Shown: positions 20,123 through 31,406 of the stretch, one piece after another
Numbering within the stretch: the first letter of the stretch is position 1
Layout: the number at the start of each line of letters is the position of its first letter
Origin: Tritrichomonas musculus
Taxonomy: Eukaryota; Parabasalia; Tritrichomonadida; Tritrichomonadidae
Assembly (NCBI GenBank): GCA_039105265.1
Contig: JAPFFF010000004.1
Location: 434,001-498,000, forward strand
Direction: 5' to 3'
Length of the DNA stretch: 64,000 bases
Made by a program: the position numbers and the translations under genes
The notes under the pieces: generated by a model
Told to the model about the DNA's origin: nothing
What the model saw: only the letters and a program-made list of their open reading frames with translations
The model's database searches: none

Positions 20123-23100
20123 TTAAATATTATTAAATTTTGGCATTTCAAGTTTTGGCAAAGGTCCTTCAAGAGCATGAGGGAACATTTCATCGAATTT
20201 CACAATAACTTGTTTTAAATCTGGTCTATGAAGGACGGATCGTTGTAATACGAATTCCAAGAAAGTAGAGTATTGCTTGTTATGATCAAGCAAGGCCAAA
20301 TTTTCTTCTGTTAGTAATTGTTTAGTAGGATCTGTAATTCTTAAGAAGAATCTACTCCAATCTGAATCCAAGAACAAGAATTCTCCTGTAATTAGTTCAA
20401 AGAACAGACAACCAATTGACCATATGTCACTTTCTGGTCCAGCACCAACTCTTTTTCTACGATCATAATTAGGATTTGTTGCAGATGAGTTCAAAGCGAT
20501 AGACAACATTTCTGGCGACTTTATCCATTCAGTTCCTTTGTTTAATAAAGTAATATTGTTCATTTCATTCTTATAGCTCATTGCTTCTCCAAAGTCAGCT
20601 AATGCAGGATAACCATCTTTATCGAGCATCACGTTATCGCATTTAATATCGAAATGATTGATTCGATGATCAACCAGAACAGTGCAGCTTTTGAGAAATT
20701 CTCGATAAAGTCGAAGTAAAACTTCTTCTGGTGGTTTTTCATTTCTTTGGCTGAACTTTTTTCGCCATCCTTTCATTGTCATTGGATAAAATTCCATAAC
20801 AATGTAATAAGAATCAGAAGTACAGCCGTAATCAAAAAGTTGTGTCACTCTTCGGTCCCCTTTACAAACTTCCAAGATTGATACTTCAGTGAAAACTTCA
20901 ACAAGATGAGGATTATCGAATTCGTTTCGACTCTTTTCAAGAACTTTAACCGCTAATAATTGTCCTTCATAATTAACTGCCATAACGGCTCCGAAAGCAC
21001 CTGATGCTACATGTTGACCTCCTGAATAACCATCGGGATTAAATAACCCTGGTCCAAGCATTCTTAATAAACGTTGATAATCTTGAAATTGTGCTTTTTG
21101 TTCTTCTCTGAATATTCGCCAACTATCATCCTGATTTCGAGATGAATGTTGAATTGCGTTCTCGATTATTTCTTCATCATTTGCACTAGCAATGAAGTTT
21201 GGAACAGACTTGAATGGCTGGAACAAATTGGCTGGCATTGAATCAACTGAGTTGAAATTATTAAATACATCCTTATCTACTCCGTTTCCTTCGTATTCAT
21301 CCTCTTCGTAGTCATCATAACTATAATCATTGTCATCATCATTATTTCCTGTTCCTTCCTCAGCAACACTTTCAAGTATTGTTGTCTGGAAAGACAAATT
21401 TTTCGAATTTTTGGATCTACCCGACCGTTTAGATTCAGAAATTGAAGTTTGAAGGGATGATTGGTCGACTGATGCATATCTTTTTATACTCAATCTTGAA
21501 TTATTTTTTGAGCTGTCACTTCCAATTGTATTATTGAAAGGATCATCATCATCTTCTTCTTCTTCGTTGTTTGTTGAGTCATCATAAATGTCTTTAGGAG
21601 GAGTGAAAAGGTCCTCGAGAACATCGAATATGTCCTCGTTGTTACTACACTCCATGTGCTTCATTAAAGTGTACAAGACATTTGGTTTCCTGTTGACTTG
21701 TGGGAACGGATCGCAGAAGAATACGTCAAGACGATGTAATGAGTGATCAATCAATGTTGCAAACATGAGCTGAACAAAATGTACATGAACATCTCTTGAT
21801 AAATAAATTGGATATTTTCGTCTCATATTCAAATAATCGGTAACAGTGATTCGTAGTTCTTTTGGTTTGATTGATGTAATCTCTGCAATTGGCTGGAAGT
21901 GAAGCTGAAGCTTTGGGTTTTCAAGATTTAAGGATGGAAGACCATCTCCTTCTTCAGTTGAAAACTTAGGAAGATCTAAATATGAAACTGTTTTGTTTTG
22001 AATACCTCCAATAATTGGGATGTCATTTTTATTTTTCGCTTTCAAATTCAAATTCAGATTCAATTTGGTCTTCTCTTTAGCTTTAAGATTAGATTCATTA
22101 AATTTATCTTCTTCTTCATGATCATCGTCTTCTTCACTGTTGCTACTTATATCATCAACTACAACTTCTTTTCCACTATTGGCACCAATTGAACTATGAG
22201 TTGTTTTCTTGGCGCTTCCTTCATCTTCCTCTTTCTCTTTTGTGCTGTTGAGATTTAATTTAAGACTTTCAAAGTTGAAGTTGGTATCTGCTCTTGGATA
22301 AGTAATTTGTAGCTTTGGAAGTTCAAATTTAGTTAATGAAAACTTTTTCTCTTTAACTGGATTGCTGAAGTCCAGATCAGAATCAGAATCATCACTATTA
22401 GTTCCATAACCGTAATCATCATCATCAGCATTTTCTTCTTCCTCATCATCATCATCTTCCTCATCATCATCTTTTGTCTTGTTTTCAGTTTCTGTTGTTG
22501 CTGTTGTTGCTGCTGTTCCGGTGTCTTTATCAAGATTGATTTCAAGATGCTTTGGAGCTTCTGGAATGTATGATTTATACGGTGTCTTGTCACTAGAATC
22601 TTCATCTTTAGGTGCCATTAATGCATTTCCTCCGTTATCACTTGTGTTTTCAATCAGTTCTTCAAGATGAATCGCATCAATCAGAAATGTCAAGAAATAA
22701 AATCTTTCAAGTTGTTCCATTGTGAATTTTTGACGATTGGCAACAATAACTGTCATAACTGATAAATAACAGTTCAAATTGACCTCGCGAAGTGGAATTC
22801 GAACCATCTCACGAAAGATCAAGTCAAAGAAGACATAAGTGTGCCACATTAGAACAGATTCATCAACATAATGATGACAGGCAATGAAAAAGTCAGTGGA
22901 TGTCTTCACACAAGTTGGGAAATTAACACTTGTTCTCAAAAAGTTGTGAAGAAAAGATGTCGCCTTGTTAGCAAATTCAATGTGCCAATGAAAGATGGTT
23001 GGCAAATGACAGCCTAGCTCTAAAAGTGCAACAATTCCAGCACGATTCTCCGAAGAATCTTTGCCTTCTGTCAATTTTGGTATGCATTGTGATAGTTTGG

Positions 23101-25729
23101 CAGTTATTAAGTTGGTCAGGTTTTGATGAAGAGCATTTGATGGCCTGAGAATCATAAAAGTGGCAAAAAGTGCTGCAAATGGAACTAAATACATAACTTG
23201 CTCGTATTTAAGATCAATTAAATCGGTCTTAGGATCGATGACTGTAGCACTTGTGTAGATAGGAAGTTGGGATTGCTTCCTTTGATATAGATGTGATATC
23301 TTATCGAATAATTGGGGAATTAATTGAGCTGCTTCTGTTCGAATGACAAGATCGCGAATAAGCCACAAGGCTGAACTTTCATCAACAATCAGCATTGCGA
23401 AAATTTCTTTCATTAATACTTCATCATCATATACTCTCGAGAAAGCGTCAATATATTGATTTCTCTTACCAATAAACTCGAGAAAACTCGAATCGATCTG
23501 ATAAATCTCAATATTATCAAAAACTAGAAGATGCAGATATGCTTTATATTTCTTGTATAAATCAAACAAACCATTCAAAATCTTCTTTGCTGAGTAAGAA
23601 TCTAAATTGACTTCAAGTTGGGCATCAAATTTAAGATGCGGCTCTTCTCGTTCAAGTGGACAACATGTATCTTTGAACTCCAAGAATTGCGATGCAAAAC
23701 GTTCAACGAAAATGTGGCCAATTGAAACTCCAAAGAAGTTCAACTCTTGATCAATGTCGTTGATTGGCTCACTGTCTCTCAATGAATATTTGGCTGTTAA
23801 AACACGACGTGAAATTCTGTTTTGAGGATTGATTAGATTAGTGCTACTGCCAAGTCCATGACGATCAAGAGGAAGATGTGGAATCATCATTCCCGATGGT
23901 GCTGCTGTGAATTGAATATTACTCACGTTACTCAAAGAGCTTAAGCTACTCAAACTGCTCAAGCTTATGTTATTAAAACTGCCTGTCATGCTGCTTAAAG
24001 TGCTGAGTGGTTTTCCTCCGGCAAGATTCAAGTCATTTCCATTTCCAAGGTTCAAACCACCAATCATTGGAACACTCAAGTTCAAATTAATATTGGAAGA
24101 TGAATTCGAATTCAATGGGATATTTTTCAGAGTTCCACTGTTGCTTGGATTTAGACTCATATTCATGGTCATGTTATTATTATTAGTAATATTAGTATTA
24201 GGGATACTAGGATTGTTGCTGTTGTTAGTGATACTAATATTGCTGTTGTCTGTGGTTTGATTTGGATTCGGATTTTCTTCTGGAATTTCTTCAATTAAAT
24301 CATTTGGAATGATAAAATCTTGATTTTGACCAAAGCTCAAATTCATGCTAATATTCATGTTCATATTTATATTCATGTTCATTGATGATGATGGTTGCGT
24401 ATATTCTTTAACTGAAAGAAGACGTCGTGATGAAGATGTACTATCAACAACATGAAAGCTTCCTTTGTGCTTCAATTTGTAATTCTTATGAAGATTTATT
24501 AAAGATGGATTCTTCTTAAATAGCTGTGACATACGTTTTAATACATAGGAACAAATTACTACGTCTTCATTGGCAGCTCCTTCTAGAGATGGCGGCTTGA
24601 GATCAATTTCAAAAAGAGTTCCAATTCTTTTTATCCCTTTAGACATAGCTCGATTTTGCATTTGATATTCTTTAATTGATTTTTCACTATTCTTTATCTG
24701 ATTCTTCTTTGATTTAATTAGATCGTTACCTTCTTTTAAAATTCGATCCATTCCTCGAACATCAACATTCGCCTCTTGGGCAATTTTTTGAAGTTGTCGA
24801 AGATATGTATCTAATTTGGATAATTCGAGCTTAAGCGATTCTTCTTCTTCTTTCATTATTTGATTTTGGTTGTCTATTTTAGGCATTTTTTCTTTGATTT
24901 TTTTGGGATCTAAAGTTCCAAAAAACCTATGTATAATATTTTGAACATTCTGCGCATTCTTATATCGTTTGGTAACTTCAGATAAAATTGAATTTTCTGT
25001 ATCTGTATTAATGTGTTCGATTTTGATTTTGGGCAAAAAATTATTGGAATTAACGAAAACAGAATTGTTTTTATTGCTTAAATATTGTGTACTGGGTCTC
25101 GAAAAAAATTTCGGAGTGGTAGAAGATGAAAGTGGAATTGATGTTGTATGTTCTGGCGTAGCTGTATAAATTTTTCTTCCCGAATAAGCAATGTTGCGAC
25201 GCACAGTTTGGCGTGAATTTTTAATTATTAAAGGCATGGCTTTGCTTGTCATAGCATAATTAATTTCTGATTTTATAGGTTTCAATATTGGAAGATTTGT
25301 TTTTTGAATAGAATTTTGATAATAGGCTTCGGTGTTATCGTACTCATCATTCGAATTTAAAGAATCGTATTCTGATGGATCAATAGATATATCACGAAAT
25401 ATAGCATCATCTTGAACTTGATAGCCGTATTGTTCAAGAAGATTTTGATATGTTTTAATTAAATAATCGGAAGCTGAAATTTTTTCTTGAACTTGCTGGC
25501 ATTTTAAACGAGCGGTTTGATACCTACTTTCACCAAATACTTGTCTTTTTGGAGGTTTCTTTGGTTGAAGGCAATTGAGTTCGCCTTTTAAATTTGATAT
25601 TGTATTTTGCAATTTTTTAATTCGTAGAATATAATCATCATAATTCTTTTTAAGATGTATGATTTGAGTCTGAAGCGTATCTGATTCAGAATTTTTCTGA
25701 TAAGGATTAGTAAAAGGAGAAGATATCAA
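20123..25729 (-). CDS. Giant multidomain protein kinase, 1868 residues
   Basis: Architecture from the N-terminus: coiled coil (about 15-60), S/N-rich linker, second coiled coil (290-370), Asn/Met-rich low complexity (460-620), a long helical region that may be ARM/HEAT-like (640-1010), acidic Asp/Glu tracts (about 1040-1160 and 1390-1500), and a kinase domain at about 1565-1860. Kinase motifs: SGAFGAVMAV glycine loop, LLAVKVLEK Lys, HFDIKCDNVML catalytic loop, ALADFGEA, and IKSPEM in place of APE. The catalytic loop has HFD instead of HRD, so it is a non-RD kinase that would not depend on activation-loop phosphorylation in the usual way. Family and substrate are unknown. An AACTTTTTCAAA motif lies about 60 bases upstream of the ATG. 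Confidence 0.85.
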   Translation of the reverse strand: MISSPFTNPYQKNSESDTLQTQIIHLKKNYDDYILRIKKLQNTISNLKGELNCLQPKKPPKRQVFGESRYQTARLKCQQVQEKISASDYLIKTYQNLLEQYGYQVQDDAIFRDISIDPSEYDSLNSNDEYDNTEAYYQNSIQKTNLPILKPIKSEINYAMTSKAMPLIIKNSRQTVRRNIAYSGRKIYTATPEHTTSIPLSSSTTPKFFSRPSTQYLSNKNNSVFVNSNNFLPKIKIEHINTDTENSILSEVTKRYKNAQNVQNIIHRFFGTLDPKKIKEKMPKIDNQNQIMKEEEESLKLELSKLDTYLRQLQKIAQEANVDVRGMDRILKEGNDLIKSKKNQIKNSEKSIKEYQMQNRAMSKGIKRIGTLFEIDLKPPSLEGAANEDVVICSYVLKRMSQLFKKNPSLINLHKNYKLKHKGSFHVVDSTSSSRRLLSVKEYTQPSSSMNMNINMNMNISMNLSFGQNQDFIIPNDLIEEIPEENPNPNQTTDNSNISITNNSNNPSIPNTNITNNNNMTMNMSLNPSNSGTLKNIPLNSNSSSNINLNLSVPMIGGLNLGNGNDLNLAGGKPLSTLSSMTGSFNNISLSSLSSLSSLSNVSNIQFTAAPSGMMIPHLPLDRHGLGSSTNLINPQNRISRRVLTAKYSLRDSEPINDIDQELNFFGVSIGHIFVERFASQFLEFKDTCCPLEREEPHLKFDAQLEVNLDSYSAKKILNGLFDLYKKYKAYLHLLVFDNIEIYQIDSSFLEFIGKRNQYIDAFSRVYDDEVLMKEIFAMLIVDESSALWLIRDLVIRTEAAQLIPQLFDKISHLYQRKQSQLPIYTSATVIDPKTDLIDLKYEQVMYLVPFAALFATFMILRPSNALHQNLTNLITAKLSQCIPKLTEGKDSSENRAGIVALLELGCHLPTIFHWHIEFANKATSFLHNFLRTSVNFPTCVKTSTDFFIACHHYVDESVLMWHTYVFFDLIFREMVRIPLREVNLNCYLSVMTVIVANRQKFTMEQLERFYFLTFLIDAIHLEELIENTSDNGGNALMAPKDEDSSDKTPYKSYIPEAPKHLEINLDKDTGTAATTATTETENKTKDDDEEDDDDEEEENADDDDYGYGTNSDDSDSDLDFSNPVKEKKFSLTKFELPKLQITYPRADTNFNFESLKLNLNSTKEKEEDEGSAKKTTHSSIGANSGKEVVVDDISSNSEEDDDHEEEDKFNESNLKAKEKTKLNLNLNLKAKNKNDIPIIGGIQNKTVSYLDLPKFSTEEGDGLPSLNLENPKLQLHFQPIAEITSIKPKELRITVTDYLNMRRKYPIYLSRDVHVHFVQLMFATLIDHSLHRLDVFFCDPFPQVNRKPNVLYTLMKHMECSNNEDIFDVLEDLFTPPKDIYDDSTNNEEEEDDDDPFNNTIGSDSSKNNSRLSIKRYASVDQSSLQTSISESKRSGRSKNSKNLSFQTTILESVAEEGTGNNDDDNDYSYDDYEEDEYEGNGVDKDVFNNFNSVDSMPANLFQPFKSVPNFIASANDEEIIENAIQHSSRNQDDSWRIFREEQKAQFQDYQRLLRMLGPGLFNPDGYSGGQHVASGAFGAVMAVNYEGQLLAVKVLEKSRNEFDNPHLVEVFTEVSILEVCKGDRRVTQLFDYGCTSDSYYIVMEFYPMTMKGWRKKFSQRNEKPPEEVLLRLYREFLKSCTVLVDHRINHFDIKCDNVMLDKDGYPALADFGEAMSYKNEMNNITLLNKGTEWIKSPEMLSIALNSSATNPNYDRRKRVGAGPESDIWSIGCLFFELITGEFLFLDSDWSRFFLRITDPTKQLLTEENLALLDHNKQYSTFLEFVLQRSVLHRPDLKQVIVKFDEMFPHALEGPLPKLEMPKFNNI

Positions 25730-25787
25730 AACAGAGAGAAAAAAAATGTAAAACTTAAACTTTCTGTTTCTATTTGGTCGTTAAAAT

Positions 25788-25800
25788 AACTTTTTCAAAT
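25788..25800 (-). promoter_or_regulatory. Candidate promoter motif upstream of the giant kinase
   Basis: AACTTTTTCAAAT on the plus strand (ATTTGAAAAAGTT on the coding strand), about 60 bases before the kinase start codon. Same word and spacing as at other genes in the window. Confidence 0.4.
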
Positions 25801-26471
25801 GAATATTTTTTCGAAACATTGAAATTTAAATTTAAATTTAAAATTTTGATACTTTAAAAAACGGATTTTAATCGTTTTTGAGAACAATCAAAGGATGATG
25901 TAAAAAAATATGATTAAATCTTCATCTTGGAAATGAACATGCAATTTTCAAAATAGTACTGTCATAAATAATAACTTTAACTCATTATATTAATGGATTT
26001 TAAAAAAATCGATTTGACTTTCATTTCATTAGAAAATCGATTATGATTGAAAAAAACGAAGTGGATAAAACAATCATCAAAAATGATCATTATTAAATGA
26101 GATTTTTTTTATTTTTCATATGAAATCTTAGAATATGGTATCATATTTCAATTATCATATCTTTTTACATCATCCATTCTATTTTTTTGAATCATAAAAG
26201 TTGAATTTAAATAATGCAATTATATGATATTTAGTTTTTTTTTTTAATGATTCAAGTTGAATCAATCCAGAAAAATATCAAATAACAAATAATTAATGAA
26301 CAGATTTATGAGGTTCATTGAAAGTTATTGATTTAGCTTTCATAGCTGTTATGTTTTTGTTGTTTGTTATATAATGAATGCTGTTCAATATGGGGAGAAT
26401 GAGAATAGTATTTTTTTCAATGATCTCAATGAAAAATTGATTTTTAAAAATTCGTTATTCGTATCAACGAA
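25801..26471. other. Divergent intergenic region
   Basis: About 670 bases between the giant kinase and the SPEF2-like gene. It has several TTGAATC and ATTCAAG words and a T tract at 26236-26246. The coding-looking frame starting ATGAATGCTGTTCAATATGG at 26374 runs into the next gene in another frame and is probably 5' leader. Confidence 0.35.
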
Positions 26472-29400
26472 ATGCCGCCTAAAGGTGAACCTAAAGGTGG
26501 TGCACATAATAAGCAAGCGGCCAAAATTAAAAAACCATCTATACAATCGCCAAGCAATTCAAAAGGAAAAGGAAATGCAAGAGGTGGTATAAAAGGTAAT
26601 AATCGAAACTTAAATAGATGGAATCGTTCTGTTACTGAGGAAAATGATTCAAGTAGTGATCTAAACAATTCTCTTGATTTGACAATAAATAGTGTTCAAG
26701 AAGAAGACAGCTGGCTAAATCATCTTCCACCAGTGGTCAAAACTGATGAAGATCTGCATATAAAACTTTTAAAGGAACGAAAAGAGAGAGATAAAAAGAA
26801 GCATTTTGATTTTTGCCATTCTGAACTCAAAGCTATTCTTAATATTGCTCTAACCGAAGTTGACTTACCATCAAACGATCGGGACAATTTCTTGCAAAAA
26901 ACGAGAATCGACTTTTTTAATGGTTTATACCATGATCCAATTAGCAATACGCCAAGATCTCCAAAAGCGAATAAATCTAATAGCACGCCACTACCAACCA
27001 TATCAAATGAAAATGGGGTTGATGTCAACAGGCTAAATTCTGATTTTGCTCAATTAAAAAAGTCAATTCATCAACTACTTGATTCAGATACAATGACCAA
27101 TGAAGAAGCTTCGAAACCTTTTTCGATCCAATCGTCAAATTCGTCATTAGAATTTGATGTTAACCTAGAAATGAACAAGATTTTTTCTCGAATTAATCAA
27201 GAGATGCAACCTTATATAAATCAAGATGAACCAACTGAACTTCTTAATTTTCCTTTTCTTATTTGTATTGTTGGCCCTCCATGCAGTGGAAAATCAACAA
27301 TTTGCCAGTTTATTGCTGCTCATTTTGACGTGCACATTATTTGTGTTAAAAATCCAGACTCATTAGTAAGTAACAAAACAAATTTAAACGCGCCACTAGC
27401 TTCAGCCAATATTTCTTCAAATATAGCATCAAATAATAATTCAAAAACTGATCCTAAAGTTAATTCAAGCGTCAATTCTAACAATGTATCATTTGCTGAT
27501 GAAGAAGAGAATATTATAACTCCCACTAATTCATTAAATACCCCTTTTGTTATATGTTCTTCTGATGATAAAGTTATCATTAATACTATTATCACAGAAA
27601 TATCGGATTTGCCTGAAAAAAAAGGTGTAATTATAACAAACTATCCGGATACCAAAAATCAGCTTACACAACTCGAAAAATCTCTACAAGCTGCAATGAA
27701 AAAAAAAGGTGATGGAATTTTTAGATCAATTAATGGGATTATTAGGGCTTCAATGACAGCTGAAGAAGCTGCACGCCAAGTTCAAAAAAGATTAATCGAT
27801 CGTTCAACAGGTCTTGTTTTTCATCCAATTTTTAATCCGCCTGACGTATCACCTAATTCAAAATTTAATACGGAGCCATATCCTTATCAAATTACATCGA
27901 ATTTAAACTCTACACGCAATTTACCATCAAGTGCTAAATCAGCCTCAAATAAAAATACAAAAAATAATGCGGCTAATATTAATAATAATGAACAAATTGT
28001 AAATAATGTAACCAATCCACTTATGGGAGTTTATGCTGATTTAATAGGTATTTATTCAAAAGTAAATCCTCAATTGTCAACATTTGATAATATTATGAAA
28101 AAAATTGGTCCCTTAGCCTCTATTGGCTTTTGCAGTAGTATTGGCCAACAGAATCTTTTAGTAGAATCTTTTCTGAAAGCGGTTTACAAATCAAAAAACA
28201 TTGAGCCTCCTTTTACTTCATTTGTTGTGTTTGAAACCCAAGATCAATTTTATTATTCTAAATTATGTTATAATGTTTTTCAAATATGGGATAAAGAATG
28301 CGTTCCACAATTTAGAAAACAAATTAATTCTCTCTGTGAAAAATTGAAATATTTAAAAAGCAAAATTGATTATTTGCTAGATATATCAATGCAAATGTTT
28401 TCACTTATTATATCAAAACAAGATAATCGAAAAATTAAAACAATCGAATTCATTAAATCACAAGATGAGATCCGTAACAAGATAAGGCAATTACAATTAA
28501 TTAAAGCAGAAAAAGAAGCAAAAAAAGGATCCAGGCAAAGTTCTCAGCTGAGTAATGAAACAAAAACTTCTGTTTTATTAAGGCCTCGAGCGAATACTTG
28601 CATAAATTCAAGAGCCAAAACAGCTTTATATAAATCAAAAACTATCGAAAGTCCAATAAAGAAAACCAAAGAGCAAGCAATAATGACAATTAGAACAAGA
28701 AATTTATATTTAAGAAACGTTTTTCCAAATTTCAATATTGACGATTTATGTAACAATCGAAATATAGCCTTGAAAGCACCGGAAAGTTTAAATTTCAAGC
28801 AAAAAATTGGTAAAACAATCAAAAATACGAATACGAGGCCGTATACAGCCATTTCTGATATTCATAAAAATTTGAATTTGAACAGTTTTTATAATTCAGA
28901 TATAAATAAAATAGACACAGACAAAGAAATAAAAAAAGAAGAAAAAAATTTAACAGAGCTGCAGATAGATTTCTATCATTCAATTTGGCAGCAAACAATT
29001 GAATTACGGAATAGAAATACACGAATAGTTGATCGGTTTGTTCGTCGCTCCCCGATGAAGGCTCTCAAAAGCATCATGGAAGAAAATGTAAAAATCATAT
29101 TTGATGGTGTTTTAAAGCGTTACTTTCTTGTTGTCTGGTTTTTAAATAATCTTTATCCACTTTTAGAAAAGAAGGAAACCGAAAAAAGTAATCAAACACT
29201 CAATACTAGTACAAATAATATTATAAAAAATATTCAAAAGCCAAATTATCGACAAGGCTCAAAGTTGAATTTACTGGCAGAAAATATTTTTTTAGAAAAT
29301 GACAATTACTCTAATATTACTTCTCAATATAATATTACTGATTTTCCGCACCCAACACTACCAAATTATGATCTCACAAATTTAAGGGATCTTTGTTCTC

Positions 29401-31406
29401 TCATGCATATTGAATATAAAGAACTTGATGAAGATAAAAGCGATATTAATTTTGATCAATTTAGATCAACCAAAAGTAGCGAAGTAATAGCGCCCAATTT
29501 TAAAAATATAAGTTTAACCGTTGAGATTCCCGATGGTAGCAATAAAAATAGCTCTGAAGACGAATCATTGTCAAGTGATTCTTGTTCCTTTGCATATCTA
29601 ATGACACCAACAAACAGATTAAATAATATGTCAAAAACGCCAACGACTGCAAATAATGTTTGGTTTCCAGATGTAGCTTCGACAACTGTAATATCGAGTT
29701 GTAGAAATAATGAAAATCCATTGAATCAAATTATTGTTGATAAAGAAAAGAAAAAATTGTATTTTCCACCAATTATTTCGTTTGATCATTCCTCGTCTTC
29801 TTATATGGGTTCTTCTTCGGTTTCTGGAGTATTGAGTTCACGTACAGCAATCAGTACTCATTCAATTCGAACAAGCTCTGAAGCTTTAGAAACAATTGAT
29901 GATGAATCGGAGGCAAATTATTATTCTGATTCGGGCTACAGTTATAAAAATGGGGAGGAAGAAGAAGTTCATGAAAGCGTTAATAAAAAGATTAATCAAC
30001 CTTACTTCCCATTTCATTTTCCAGAATGGAGGAAGTGTAACCGTTTGAGTAGTCAAAAGCTGAACAATGAAGATCTGAGTTCAAGCAGTAGTTTAAATAT
30101 TCAAATAGAATCAAAACCAAAGAAAAGCAAGATAAAAGCAAAAATCAATCAAAATGAGATTAATGACCAAAAAGAAACTGAAAAAGTTGATGATGTAAAT
30201 CAAACTGAAAGTAGCACGAGTCAACAGCAAAATGCTTCTCATACTTGTTCAACTCGTCATCATCGTCATCATATAACTAAGGAAGAATCTATTCGAAATT
30301 TCCTCACATATCTTCAAATTGAAACAAACGATCCAACAATAAAGATCGAAGCAGGTGTAATGCTAGACTTTTTTGTTCACTTCCTTGATGAAAAATCTCT
30401 CATTGATGTAAAAATTGACAACGAAATAAAAAAATTGCGAGAGGATCTTAAAAAAATGATTCAAAAAAAGTGTGCCAAAGAAATGGAAATATTCAGTCAA
30501 CGTTTTAGATCATACAAAGATCAAGTTGATGAGCAAATTTTGCAATCACATAAACAATTTTCTACATTTGATTCTGATTTTGATTCAAATAACAACGAAG
30601 AATTAAAACCGCCTGACTTTAAGAAAGAATCGAATGCAATATCGGAGCAAGGAAAAGTTCAATTGAATAATGAAAATACTTCCATAAAATTTGATTTTGA
30701 TATAGATAATCTTAAATCTGATGATTTGTTTCCGTTTGACACTAGTTTTATGACTGAACGTTGTATTGAGATTCTCAATGCTTTAGATTGTAATTTCATG
30801 CCAGCAACTTTTATTGATTATGAGGATGCTAATAATGAAAGCAATGGGAATGTTGGCATAGGCAAGCTGAAAAAGCTTTATTCGTATTATTTCAACAAAT
30901 GTTCATCTGATATGAAGAGTTCCCAGCAACCTTCTGAAATCCATAATAATAATGATTCTTCCAAATTTAATTCAAAAATAATGGAGAATAATGATAAAAC
31001 GCATGAGCAAGACAAAAATAATGATAAAGAAACTATAATTGATGATGATAATGATGAAACAAATGATGATCCTGATTACTTTGTTTCTCTTGATGATCTA
31101 AATGCTGCCATGGACTTATTTGAATTTACAGAAAAAGAGAAAATGTTTATTGAAGCGAATGTTAGGATAAAAACTATTCCTAAATTCATAAATATCTTAT
31201 ATTTCATTCGATCTTTTTTACCAAAAGATGTAGCTTTATGCTCTGACACAAGGCCATCCACTAATGGTCAAAATAGTATGATAAATACAGCTAAAAATTC
31301 TAACTCGGCCCTCCCTGATCACATTAAAGTTGATGATAATGAATACCGATCTTTAATCCAGCCAAGCGTCATTATTGAAGAAGAGGGAAACGAGAAAAAA
31401 ATTTAG
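26472..31406 (+). CDS. SPEF2/CPC1-like axonemal central-pair protein
   Basis: A 1644-residue protein. A P-loop, CIVGPPCSGKSTICQFIAAH, lies at about residues 265-285, resembling the adenylate-kinase-like domain in the middle of SPEF2/KPL2 and Chlamydomonas CPC1. A later helical region has FYHSIWQQTIELRNRNTRIV and a run of hydrophobic helices (residues about 830-900), matching the LW-x-I-x-x-RK segment of SPEF2. Most of the rest is S/N/D/E-rich linker. SPEF2/CPC1 is part of the C1b projection of the central pair and is needed for normal beating. Unlike animal SPEF2 I see no calponin-homology domain at the N-terminus (the protein begins MPPKGEPKGG). Whether the nucleotide-binding domain is active is unclear. 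The first good ATG after an A/T leader is used. Confidence 0.6.
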   Translation: MPPKGEPKGGAHNKQAAKIKKPSIQSPSNSKGKGNARGGIKGNNRNLNRWNRSVTEENDSSSDLNNSLDLTINSVQEEDSWLNHLPPVVKTDEDLHIKLLKERKERDKKKHFDFCHSELKAILNIALTEVDLPSNDRDNFLQKTRIDFFNGLYHDPISNTPRSPKANKSNSTPLPTISNENGVDVNRLNSDFAQLKKSIHQLLDSDTMTNEEASKPFSIQSSNSSLEFDVNLEMNKIFSRINQEMQPYINQDEPTELLNFPFLICIVGPPCSGKSTICQFIAAHFDVHIICVKNPDSLVSNKTNLNAPLASANISSNIASNNNSKTDPKVNSSVNSNNVSFADEEENIITPTNSLNTPFVICSSDDKVIINTIITEISDLPEKKGVIITNYPDTKNQLTQLEKSLQAAMKKKGDGIFRSINGIIRASMTAEEAARQVQKRLIDRSTGLVFHPIFNPPDVSPNSKFNTEPYPYQITSNLNSTRNLPSSAKSASNKNTKNNAANINNNEQIVNNVTNPLMGVYADLIGIYSKVNPQLSTFDNIMKKIGPLASIGFCSSIGQQNLLVESFLKAVYKSKNIEPPFTSFVVFETQDQFYYSKLCYNVFQIWDKECVPQFRKQINSLCEKLKYLKSKIDYLLDISMQMFSLIISKQDNRKIKTIEFIKSQDEIRNKIRQLQLIKAEKEAKKGSRQSSQLSNETKTSVLLRPRANTCINSRAKTALYKSKTIESPIKKTKEQAIMTIRTRNLYLRNVFPNFNIDDLCNNRNIALKAPESLNFKQKIGKTIKNTNTRPYTAISDIHKNLNLNSFYNSDINKIDTDKEIKKEEKNLTELQIDFYHSIWQQTIELRNRNTRIVDRFVRRSPMKALKSIMEENVKIIFDGVLKRYFLVVWFLNNLYPLLEKKETEKSNQTLNTSTNNIIKNIQKPNYRQGSKLNLLAENIFLENDNYSNITSQYNITDFPHPTLPNYDLTNLRDLCSLMHIEYKELDEDKSDINFDQFRSTKSSEVIAPNFKNISLTVEIPDGSNKNSSEDESLSSDSCSFAYLMTPTNRLNNMSKTPTTANNVWFPDVASTTVISSCRNNENPLNQIIVDKEKKKLYFPPIISFDHSSSSYMGSSSVSGVLSSRTAISTHSIRTSSEALETIDDESEANYYSDSGYSYKNGEEEEVHESVNKKINQPYFPFHFPEWRKCNRLSSQKLNNEDLSSSSSLNIQIESKPKKSKIKAKINQNEINDQKETEKVDDVNQTESSTSQQQNASHTCSTRHHRHHITKEESIRNFLTYLQIETNDPTIKIEAGVMLDFFVHFLDEKSLIDVKIDNEIKKLREDLKKMIQKKCAKEMEIFSQRFRSYKDQVDEQILQSHKQFSTFDSDFDSNNNEELKPPDFKKESNAISEQGKVQLNNENTSIKFDFDIDNLKSDDLFPFDTSFMTERCIEILNALDCNFMPATFIDYEDANNESNGNVGIGKLKKLYSYYFNKCSSDMKSSQQPSEIHNNNDSSKFNSKIMENNDKTHEQDKNNDKETIIDDDNDETNDDPDYFVSLDDLNAAMDLFEFTEKEKMFIEANVRIKTIPKFINILYFIRSFLPKDVALCSDTRPSTNGQNSMINTAKNSNSALPDHIKVDDNEYRSLIQPSVIIEEEGNEKKI

